NCBI RefSeq assembly: GCF_001613225.1
Contig: NZ_BDBY01000144.1
Span: 1 to 55,249 of the forward strand
Direction of reading: 5' to 3'
Origin: Nocardia pseudovaccinii NBRC 100343
GTDB lineage: Bacteria; Actinomycetota; Actinomycetes; Mycobacteriales; Mycobacteriaceae
DNA: 55,249 nt
The position numbers were made by a program, and so were the translations under genes. Below, one piece after another: positions 15,721-24,900 of the stretch. Numbering within the stretch: the stretch's first letter is position 1; every line of letters begins with the position of its first letter. Below the pieces are notes generated by a model. That model was not told where the DNA came from. It ran no database searches and saw only the letters and a program-made list of their open reading frames with translations.

Positions 15721-16863
15721 CTAATTCACGCCGGATTTCGCGGTGCGGGTTGCGATTCGGCTAGCCGCTAGTGCTGCCGCGGCGATGGTGCACAGGGCGC
15801 CGAGCATCATCGCGGATGCTTCGCCGGGCACCAGGGCGCTTAGCTGGGAGCCAACGGTGACAGCGGCGACCGGGACGCCGACCTGGGCCGCCGCGAGGGT
15901 GCCGAAGGCGATCGGCTGTCCCGCGACGCGGGTGCTCAGGTGCACCAGTACCGCACCGATGCCGAGTGCGATGCCGAGTCCGATCAGCCGTGGCTGGTCG
16001 CCGAATTCGCGCAGGTTGAGTCGGGCGCCCAGCCAAACGAAGAACAGTGGGCCGAGGAAACCGTCATTGATGGCGAAGAGTTGGCGGGCCACGCGCCGCG
16101 GCTCCCCGATTCCGGCGACCGCGAGTCCGGCGGCGAATCCGGCGAGCATGATCGACACCCGGGTCTGGGTTGCCAATGCGCACAGGGCGAACAGCACCGC
16201 GAGACTGACCCGCAGTTCCAGGGCGAATGCGCGCTTCTCGGACAGTCGATGCACTCGTCGTCGCCGACCCGACAGCTCCAGTTTGCGCAGCACGAGGAAA
16301 AGCACAGTGGCGGCCGCCGCCACCGCAGCGGCGCCGAGCGCCGCGCGGCCCGCGTTCCCGGGATCGATCACCAGCGGCAGCGCCACCACGCAGGCGGTAT
16401 CGGCGATCGCGACCTGCGCGGTGAGGGCAAGTACCGGCTTTCCCGACAGACCGACCGAGTCGATGATCGGCAGCACCAACGCCGCGGATGAGGACGCCAT
16501 CAGCACCGCGTAGACCGCACCGTGTCCGGTTCCGAACCAGCGGGCCAGCCCGAATCCGGCTGCGACCGCGAGCAATCCGACCAGGACGGCCCGGACCGCG
16601 CCCTTACCGAGTGCGGAGTGAACCGCCGGATCACGCACCGGGACGTGGGTGCCCGCGACGAACATGACGACCGCGAAACCCATATCGGCGAGAAAGGCGA
16701 AGATCGGGTCGGCGGGGTGCAGGATGCCGAATCCGGTGGTGCCGAAGACAATGCCCGCGAGTAGTTCACCCAGGATCGCCGGGATGTGCCAGTTCTGCCG
16801 CAGTGCGAGCAGCGGTCCGCACAGTCCGAGCGCGATGACCAGGGCGAGGGTTGCGAAGGTCAT
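15721..16863 (-). CDS. cation:proton antiporter (CPA2 / KefB-like membrane domain)
   Basis: A 380-aa protein made of about 11-12 hydrophobic segments. It has the features of monovalent cation/H+ antiporters: 'IPAILGELLAGIVFG' in an early helix, 'DMGFAVVMFVAG', and a pair of discontinuous-helix-like Gly/Ala-rich stretches. No C-terminal TrkA-N/RCK regulatory domain, so only the transport unit is present. Its ATG overlaps the stop of the upstream ParB-like gene by 4 bp. Ion specificity (Na+ or K+) cannot be told from sequence. Confidence 0.88.
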   Translation of the reverse strand: MTFATLALVIALGLCGPLLALRQNWHIPAILGELLAGIVFGTTGFGILHPADPIFAFLADMGFAVVMFVAGTHVPVRDPAVHSALGKGAVRAVLVGLLAVAAGFGLARWFGTGHGAVYAVLMASSSAALVLPIIDSVGLSGKPVLALTAQVAIADTACVVALPLVIDPGNAGRAALGAAAVAAAATVLFLVLRKLELSGRRRRVHRLSEKRAFALELRVSLAVLFALCALATQTRVSIMLAGFAAGLAVAGIGEPRRVARQLFAINDGFLGPLFFVWLGARLNLREFGDQPRLIGLGIALGIGAVLVHLSTRVAGQPIAFGTLAAAQVGVPVAAVTVGSQLSALVPGEASAMMLGALCTIAAAALAASRIATRTAKSGVN

Positions 16864-17252
16864 TGCGGCATGGCGGCTATCTTCGCCGGGATGGCGATAT
16901 TCTCATCGGCCCAGTGGACTGCGCACACGCGGTGGTAGCCATCGGCGATCACCATGGGCACGCCGGTGCGGAAGTCGCCGCGCACCAGCAGGATCGGCGA
17001 TAGCGACTTGCGATTATTGATCTTGATCAGATCGCGGCGGACATACGGATTCTCGGCCGACACCAGTTCGAGTCCGGCCGCGCGCAGAATGTCCTTGGCC
17101 TTCTTGTGCACGACCGGTGCGGCGCGCAGTTCCGCGATCACGGCGTCGACCACGTCCGGTTCGGCGAGCAGCTCCAGATAGTCGGCGGCTGCCGGGTAGT
17201 CGTGTTCTTCCGGGTGGTCTTTCCACGTCACGGGGATGATTGCGGTCGCCAT
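16860..17252 (-). CDS. ParB/sulfiredoxin-fold-like small protein
   Basis: A 130-aa protein from ATG 17252; the frame is open to 17351 but the added residues look non-native. The C-terminal half contains 'ILLVRGDFRTGVPMVIADGY' followed by HRVCAVHW, matching the 'DGxHR' core of ParB-like/sulfiredoxin-fold nucleotide-binding domains. The N-terminal half has helices rich in Ala/Glu. Function unknown. It is coupled by ATGA to the antiporter gene and sits 56 bp after the FAAL stop, so it may be cotranscribed with the ACP-PKS-FAAL operon. Confidence 0.7.
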   Translation of the reverse strand: MATAIIPVTWKDHPEEHDYPAAADYLELLAEPDVVDAVIAELRAAPVVHKKAKDILRAAGLELVSAENPYVRRDLIKINNRKSLSPILLVRGDFRTGVPMVIADGYHRVCAVHWADENIAIPAKIAAMPQ

Positions 17253-17308
17253 TCGCCCATCATCGCGCCCCATATAGGCGAGCTGGGGTAGGTCGGTGGG
17301 TGTTTCCG

Positions 17309-18988
17309 CTATGGCTGGGTCAGGTGACCCGCGCGGTAGAGCGCTCGGCATTCGCCGCGGCGCAATTTGCCGCTGGATGTCTTCGGAATCCGGCCCGGTT
17401 CGACCAAGACGACGGCCCCGGGTGTCACCTCGTGGGTGGCCGCGATGGCATTGCGGATGCGAAGGGCCAGTTCCGCTGATCCGGTGGACGCCGTGTCGGC
17501 GAGTTCGGCGACGACTACCAGATCCTCGCGGTGCCCGTCATCGTGGCCGAACGCGGTCACGTGGCCGACGCGCAGCTCTGGGGCACAGTCGGAAACCGTG
17601 GATTCGATATCGGCCGGATAGTGGTTGCGGCCGTCGATGATGATGAGGTCCTCGCGCCTGCCCGCGATATAGAGCTGCCCCTCGTGCCAGAAGCCGAGAT
17701 CGCCAGTGCGCAGCCAGGATTCGTCACTTCCGGACAGGGTGGCCCGGAACGTCGCCGCGGTGGCGATCGGATTGTTGTAGTAACCGGCGCAGACATTGGG
17801 GCCGCGGACCCAGATCTCGCCGACGGTGCCCGCTGCGACCTCGGTGTGCTCGTTGGGCTCCACCACCGCGACTCGCTGCCCTGCTGGTACGCCGCAGCCG
17901 ACGAGGGGAACGCCGTCCTGTGCCGTCTGTGCGCGGCCCTGTGCCAAGGCTGTTCGATCGAATCGATGTGTGACGGGTTCGGTCGACTGCTCGCATACTG
18001 TGACCGAGAGAGTGGCCTCGGCCAAGCCGAAGCCCGGTGTGTGGGCGCGATGTCGGAATCCGTAGGGGGCAAAGGTTTCAGTGAAGGCGGTCAGGGACTC
18101 GGTGCGGATCGGCTCGGCTCCGTTGAGGAGTGCGTCGAGGTGGGATAGGTCGAGGCCCGCGCGTTCGGCGGGGGTGGTTGCCGAGACCGCGAGGGTCAGG
18201 CCGAAATTGGGACTGCCGGTGGCACCGGCACGGTAGTCGCCGAGGGCGCGCAGCCAGCGGATGGGGCGTTTCACGAATTCGGCCGGTGCCATGGTCACGC
18301 CGTGCACGCCGGAATAGAGCGGTAGTGAAAGGGCCAGGATCAAGCCCATATCGTGGAAGAACGGGAGCCAGGAGACGATGGGTTCGGTGCGCACCGCTGG
18401 CAACGCCGTCCACAATTGATCCAGTGCCGCAGCGAGATTCGCGTGGGTTACTTCGACGCCTGCCGGGGTCTTGGTTGATCCGGACGTGTACTGGAGATAG
18501 GCCGTCTCTGTCCGATCGATAATCGGGTCGGCCGCTGGGGCGGATTCGGGTGCGAGTATCCGCACTCGGCCCAGGTCCGGACCGAAGATCTCGCTGGTAG
18601 TGGTGTCGGTCGCCGAGATCAGGCTCGACGCGGGCCGAGCATCGGCGAGCACACCTTCGAGTCGGGTACGGTTTCTGTTGCCCGTCGGCGGAAATAGTGG
18701 CACCGCGATGCGATTGCTGTAGAGACAGGCGAGAAAGGCTATGACGTAGTCGATTCCGTGGGCACACAGGATCGCCACTCGATCACCGGGATCGGTTGTT
18801 GCCCTGAGTTTTCGGGCCTGGGCGCCCGCCGCGTGGTGCAGTTGTTCGTAGGTCAGTGTGACCGGAGTGCAATCCTGTCCGCGATAACGTAATTCGGTGT
18901 ACGCACTGTCGTTGGGCTTGGTTCGTGCCCACTCGGCGACCCGGGCCGCCAGTGTATCGGTCGGTCGCGTCGTGTTCGGAGAAGTCAC
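17309..18988 (-). CDS. fatty-acyl-AMP ligase (FAAL, FadD-type)
   Basis: A 559-aa adenylate-forming enzyme. Hallmarks: 'AYLQYTSGSTKTPAGVEVTH' (P-loop, FAAL style), 'SWLPFFHDMGLI', 'GAEPIR', 'FGLAEATLSV', 'WLRTGDLGF' and 'GRREDLIIIDGRNHYPADIE', ending with the catalytic Lys region 'KTSSGKLRR'. FAALs activate fatty acids as acyl-AMP and hand them to an ACP or PKS rather than to CoA. The GTG start overlaps the PKS stop (GTGA), so the two are translationally coupled. Its acyl-AMP probably loads the free-standing ACP or the PKS of the same operon. Confidence 0.93.
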   Translation of the reverse strand: MTSPNTTRPTDTLAARVAEWARTKPNDSAYTELRYRGQDCTPVTLTYEQLHHAAGAQARKLRATTDPGDRVAILCAHGIDYVIAFLACLYSNRIAVPLFPPTGNRNRTRLEGVLADARPASSLISATDTTTSEIFGPDLGRVRILAPESAPAADPIIDRTETAYLQYTSGSTKTPAGVEVTHANLAAALDQLWTALPAVRTEPIVSWLPFFHDMGLILALSLPLYSGVHGVTMAPAEFVKRPIRWLRALGDYRAGATGSPNFGLTLAVSATTPAERAGLDLSHLDALLNGAEPIRTESLTAFTETFAPYGFRHRAHTPGFGLAEATLSVTVCEQSTEPVTHRFDRTALAQGRAQTAQDGVPLVGCGVPAGQRVAVVEPNEHTEVAAGTVGEIWVRGPNVCAGYYNNPIATAATFRATLSGSDESWLRTGDLGFWHEGQLYIAGRREDLIIIDGRNHYPADIESTVSDCAPELRVGHVTAFGHDDGHREDLVVVAELADTASTGSAELALRIRNAIAATHEVTPGAVVLVEPGRIPKTSSGKLRRGECRALYRAGHLTQP

Positions 18989-21900
18989 AGCACCCCATCG
19001 GATTTCGCGGCGGCGACTCGGTCGGCCAGGGCTGCGCCGAGTGCGGTGATGGTGGGGTATTGGAACAGTTCGGCGGTCGAGATGCGGATATTGAGGCGGG
19101 ATTCGAGGTGTCGGCGCATTTCTATGCCGAGCAGGGAGCTCAGGCCCAATTCGTTGAAATCGGCTTCCGGATCAACGTGGTCGGAGGTCAGGTCGAGCGT
19201 GACGGCGAGGGCGGTGCGGATGGTCGTGGTGAGTGGTTCGGATGGACGCGGCGGTATCGGGTTCGGCGACGCGGGGACCGTTATCGGTTGGTCGGTGAGC
19301 AGATTTCGCAGGCGGGTGGCGACCGGGTCGGGATCGGCGGTCGGCGTGTAGTCGAGGGCGAGCAGGTAGGGCTCGTTGTAATGCAAGGTCCGGGCGAGTA
19401 ACTCGGTGCCGCGTGGGATATCGAATGCGGAGATCCCGGCGCGACGCAGATGTGCCGCACCACCCGCGCTCTCGGTGAGGCCCGAATCCCATACGCCCCA
19501 GCCGATGCTCAGTACACGCCGACCCCGGTGTCTGTGAGCGAGGGCGTCCATTGCGGCATTCGCGCTGGCGTAAGCGGCCTGTCCGGGTGCGCCCAGTGCA
19601 CCGGTGGCCGAGGAGAACAGCAGCACGAAGTCGGTTGGGTCGGCGGCGGTGAGCTCGATGAGGTTGTTCGCGGCGATGGGTTTCGGCGCGAACATGCGCG
19701 CGAGTTGACGGGCGGTTACGGCCTCGAAGGCGGCGTCTTCGAGTGCGCCCGCGGCATGGACGACGCCCCGGATGGTGGAACCGCATTCGCGAACATCGTC
19801 GAGCGCGTTGGCGAGATCGCTGCGGTCGGCGGCGTCGCAGCGCACCACGACTATCCGGTCCTCGAGTCCGTCCAGGACCGCGGGCACCGGTCTGGGTGCG
19901 CGGGTGAGCACCACGACATCGTGGGCACCCGCGTCGAGCAGCCAGCGCACCGCGACCGAACCGAGCGCACCCAATCCGCCGGTGACCACATAGGTTCCGT
20001 TGGGATCGATCGGCGTAGGGGTGGTCGGTCGGGGACGGGTGAGGATGAAACGGCGTGCCGTGATGGCGTCGGCGGAGATGCGGAGCTCATCCGGGAGCGC
20101 GTGGGCGGTGGCGATGAGTTCTCGCAGACGCGACACTGCGGGCGGTGATGTATCGGTCCATACGAGCCGCACGTCGAGGCCCGATTCGAGCTGCATCGAT
20201 CGCACCAAACCGGCTACCGCCATCGGCATGATCGTTTTGTCCGGCGAGCTGTGCTGTCGGCTCCGAGCGGGCGGTTGGTGGTCGGTCGTGCCGGGTTCCG
20301 GGAGGACGATCGTCAAAGATGCTGTGGTGTCCTCGGATTGGACGCGTTGAAGCAGATCCAGTACGCGTCCGGTTGTGGCGGTGGCACTTATCGCGGACTC
20401 GATGGCATCGCCGGTGTGAGTCGCGCCGGATTCGGTGGGCCAGACCACGACGACTGCCGTGTCGGCGGTGCCGGTGCGTCCGGCGAGTACGGCGGACACG
20501 ATCGGACCGGCGGCGTCCGGTTCGCGGGCGACGCGTTCGGTGGGCAGGGTACGGTCGAGCTCTCTGGCGAGCCGGATGGCGAGCTGGGATTCGCCGACAA
20601 CCAAGGCGCGCTGCGGATTCATGGTCCTGTTGCGCTGGCCGTTGCTCTCTGCGTGGCGAAGGTACGGGATCCACGTTTCATGGCGGAACGGGCCGACCTG
20701 CGTTGTGGATTCGACCGTCGCGAAACGTATGCGGACACCCGACAGCGCGAGCACGGGGACGCCGTGCTGATCGGTGCCGATGATGTCGCCGGTCAGTCCG
20801 TTCGTCGATCGATCACGCACGAGCGCATGGGCTTCCAACAGAACCAGGTCCGGTTCGGCGGACAGCCAGGCGGATTCGATCCCGATCGGCAGCGCAATGG
20901 CATCGGCGGGCAGGTGGTCCCAGCTCGCGGCGGCGAGCAGATGCAGGCAGCCGTCGAGGGTCGCCGAGCGCTGCGGCGGGGCGGAATCGAACAACCCCAC
21001 CGCACAATCGGGTCCGGCCTCGATTTCGCGCAGCGCGCGGAAGCCGGGACCGTAGTCGAGTTGCCGCGCGCGCAACGAGTCGTAGAAAACACCTGGCGTC
21101 AGCACTCGCATCCGCCGACGGGCCGCCCGATTTGCATCGACCACCCGCATCCATGCGACGATATCCCCGGGTGTGGGGTCACCGGCCAACCGTGCCGAAG
21201 CCAGCGTCCCGGCGCCTGTGACCTCCGCCTGCAACCTTCCAGCACCACCGGCTCGATAAGTGACAGCGGACAGCGCGGCAAGCCCGGTCCGCTCATGCAC
21301 CACGAAATCACCGATCGCCCGCCCGGCCCCAGCCAGGCCGATGAGCCTGAGCAGCCAGAAGACCGCGGGGACCGTCGGGACACCCTGCACCACGTGGTCG
21401 TGGAGATCATCTGCGGGGAATTCGGATTCAGCGATGAAGACGCTGGATGCGCCCGAATCGACGGCATCTCGGCTGCGACTGATGTCGAAACCACTGGTTG
21501 TGTTCGTGGCGTGGATGTCTCGGCCGCGAGCGGTACCAAAAGGGGCGATCGTGTTCCAGTCGTGAGCGTCGGGGCTGCCACCGATGTCGAATCCAGTGGG
21601 TTTGTCCGCGCCCTGGGCATTTCGGCCGCGAATGGTGTCGCGTCCGGTGGTTGTATTCGCGTCGTGGGTGTCGCGGCCGCTAGCCGTGTCGGGCCGGGCG
21701 GTTGTGTTCGAGTCGAGAACGTCTTGGCCGCCACCAGCATCGGGCGCGGTGGTCGTGGTCGCGTCCTGGGCATTTCGGCCGCGCGGAGCCGCGAACTGGG
21801 TGGTTGCGTTCGGGTCGTGCGTATCCCGACCACTGCGGACGACATCGACCCCGATCCCTGCGCCGAAGTCGGAGACCGACGAGTTGTTGACAGTGTGGCC

Positions 21901-24900
21901 GTTGATAGCGGGATCGGTGGCACCGCGATGGGTAGTACCCGGTTCAGTCGCAGCGCCTTGGGTGGTGCTGTTTTCGCTGGCGGTGTAGGTGGTGGTGTCG
22001 GCGTTGCCGGTGGTGGTGGGCTTGGTTGCGGCGTCGCGGGGGGTGCTGTTGTCGGTGGCGGCGTCGCGGGGGGTGCTGTTGTCGGTGGCGGTGCTGTAGG
22101 TGGTGTCGGCGTTGCCGGTGGTGGGCTTGGTTGCGGCCCTGTGGGAGGTGTCGGGTTCGGTTGCGGCGTTGCGGATGCTGCTGGGTTCGGTGGCGGCGTC
22201 GCGGGGGGCGCTGTTGTCGGTGGCGGCGCCGTAGGTGGTTTCAGCCTTGGTGCCGACGGGGCCGGTGGTGGTGGGCTTGGTTGCGGCGCTGTAGGTGTTG
22301 TCGGGTTCGGTTGCTGCGTTGCGGATGCTGGGCTTGGTGGCAGCGTCGCGGATGATGCCGGATTTGGTTGCTGTGTTGGGCTTGGTTGCTGCGTCGTGGG
22401 CCGTGCGCGGTTCGGCGGCAGCGACGTACGACGTGCTGGGCTCGGTGGCAGGAACATTGGTGGTGTCGGGCTGGGTGGCGATGTCGCGGGTGGTGCGCGG
22501 GTCGGTTGCGGCGTTGCGGGTAGTGCCGGATTCGGATGCGTCGTCGCTGGTCGTGTCGGGCTGGGTGGCAGGGACGTACGAGGTGCGGGGCTTGGTGCCG
22601 GTGACATTGGTGGTGTCGGGCTCGGTGGCCGCGACGTATGTGGTGCCGGGATCGAGGGTGGTGATCAGGGGGAATCGGCGGTGGGACCATTGGCGTGCGG
22701 GCGGGGGCGCGGTGAAGGGGCCGTTCGCGGCCCAATTCAACGGGCGGCCTTCGAGGTAGAGCTTGGCGAGGCAGGTCAGGAAGGCTCCGGCCTCGTTGTC
22801 GCGGGTGGTCACCGTGTGGGTGGCGTCGGCGAATTCGGGGAACTCACGGATCGCGGATGTCAGGACCGGATGGGGTGCGATTTCGAGCACCGTGGCGAAT
22901 CCGTCGTCGGCGGCTTTTTGCAGCGCGGCGGCCAAGTCGACGGTTCTCGAAGCATTTTCGGCCCAGTAGTCGGCGTCCATCGCGGCCGTGGTGATGGTTT
23001 CGCATCGACGCGCCGTGGAGTACACCGGGACGCGCGGCACTTGCGCGGTGAGTCCGCCGAGCGTGTCGACGAATTCGGGCAGGAACGCGCCTACCTGTGG
23101 ACTGTGTGCGGCGAAGTCGACGGCGATCCGTTGTGCGAATATCTGCCTGCGTTTGGCTCGGCGCACGAGCGCGTCGATGTAGCGCGGCGCACCGGAGATC
23201 ACCACCGAACGCGGTCCATTGATCGCCGCGACCGCTACCGTCGCGTGCAGTGGTTCGACCAGCCGTGCCGCCTCATCCGCCGTCGCCTCCAGCACTGCCA
23301 TGGCACCGTGCCCGTCGAGCCGCGCCAGAATCCTGCTGCGCTGCACCACGACTCGGGCCGCATCCGACAGCGATAACGCACCGCTCACCGCCGCCCCGGC
23401 CACCTCGCCGAGGCTGTGCCCGACCACCGCATCCGGTTCGATCCTCCACGCGGACAGCAGTTCGGCGAGCGCCACCTGGAATGCGAAGATCGCCGGTTGC
23501 ACGAGTTCCGTCGCACTGCTGCCGTTGCTTGCCGCACCGCCGAGTGCGAACCCGTTGCGCGGTGTCCAAACTCGCCCGCCACCCGCCGCCGCAATCGCAT
23601 CCGCGGCAGCGGTCACCGCCTGCGCGAATACCGGATAACGAGCCGCCAGACTCCGCCCCATCTTGGAATACTGCCCACCCTGCCCAGAGAACAGGAACAG
23701 CACGCCACCCCGCCGCCGCACCGAACCAGCGCCGATCACTCCGCTCCCCGGCTCCCCACCCGCCAACGCCCGCAACTGATCCACCGCATCGTCCAGATCC
23801 CGCGCAACCACTGCGGCCCGGGCATTCTCAGGTATCAACCGCGCCGCAGCAGCCGCGAATTGCCGAAGAATCTCGCGATCGCCGCTGCCTGCACCCGAGT
23901 GGTTCGCCACCGCGTTGGTCGCTGCGTCCATGTCCGCGCGCGAAGTGCTGCTTGTGCGCTCGCGTGAATCGCCATTTGTACCTTCGCGCGAAGTGCCACT
24001 GTGCCCATCTGAATCGTCGCTAGCGCCCTCGCGTGAATCGCCGCTCATGCGCTTGCGCGAGTCACTTGTATGCGCACGCAAAGCGCGACTGGTGCCCGTG
24101 CGCTGAGCGTTGCTGGTGTCGCCCCAGGAGGTGCTTGCGCCGTTGCGCCAAGGGGCGTTGAGGCTATCGCGCGATGCGTTGCCGGTGTCGATTTCCGAAG
24201 TGCTGCTCAGCCCATCGCGCCTGGCCCTGCCGAGGGAATCGCTGTTCGTGCCCTTGTGCGAGTCGCTCGTGCCCGCGCGTGACGTGCGACTGGTGCCCTC
24301 GGGCCGGGGGTTACCTGTGTCGTCGCGGGAGGCGTTGTTTGCGATGTTGCGCGAAGGGGCGTTGATGTTATCGTGCGATGCGTTGCCGGTGTCGATTTCC
24401 GAAGTGCTGCTCAGCCCATCGCGCCTGGCCCTGCCGAGGGAATCGCTGTTCGTGCCCTTGTGTGAGTCGCTCGGGCGATCGCGTGACGTGCGACTGGTGC
24501 CCTCGCGTGACTCGAGACCGGTGCCTTCGAGCCGGGGGTTACCCGTGCCGTCGCGGGAGGCGCTGTTTTCGCCGTCACGCGAAGGGGTGGTGATGTCGCC
24601 GCACGATGCCGAGTCGGTGTCGTTGCCCGGCGGGGTGCCGATGCCGTCGTGCGAGGGGATGCTGCCGCGTGAAGTGCTGCTCATGCCATCGCGAGTGGCG
24701 TTGCCAGGCCTGTTGTGTGGGGCGTTGCTCATGCTGCTGGAGGAATCGCCGCTGGTGCCGTTTGACGACATGCCTGCACCCTCGAGCAGTTCGGCCCACC
24801 GCAACGCGTGCGACCGCAGTTCCGCGATGTCGCGACCGGTGACCGGCAGCAATACGGGCGGTTCATAGCTACGGTGGCGAACGGCCTCGAGACCGCGCAG

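Noticed and set aside
20251..23376. 1041-codon open frame on the plus strand opposite the PKS, Gly/Val-rich
   Set aside because: It is the antisense reading of the PKS repeats and KS/AT/DH regions. The PKS frame has intact catalytic motifs, and the antisense frame has no recognisable domain; long antisense frames are expected in high-GC DNA.
21475..24777. CRISPR array suggested by short periodic repeats
   Set aside because: Periods are multiples of 3, units are degenerate and lie in frame within an intact PKS gene; no spacer/repeat contrast and no cas genes.
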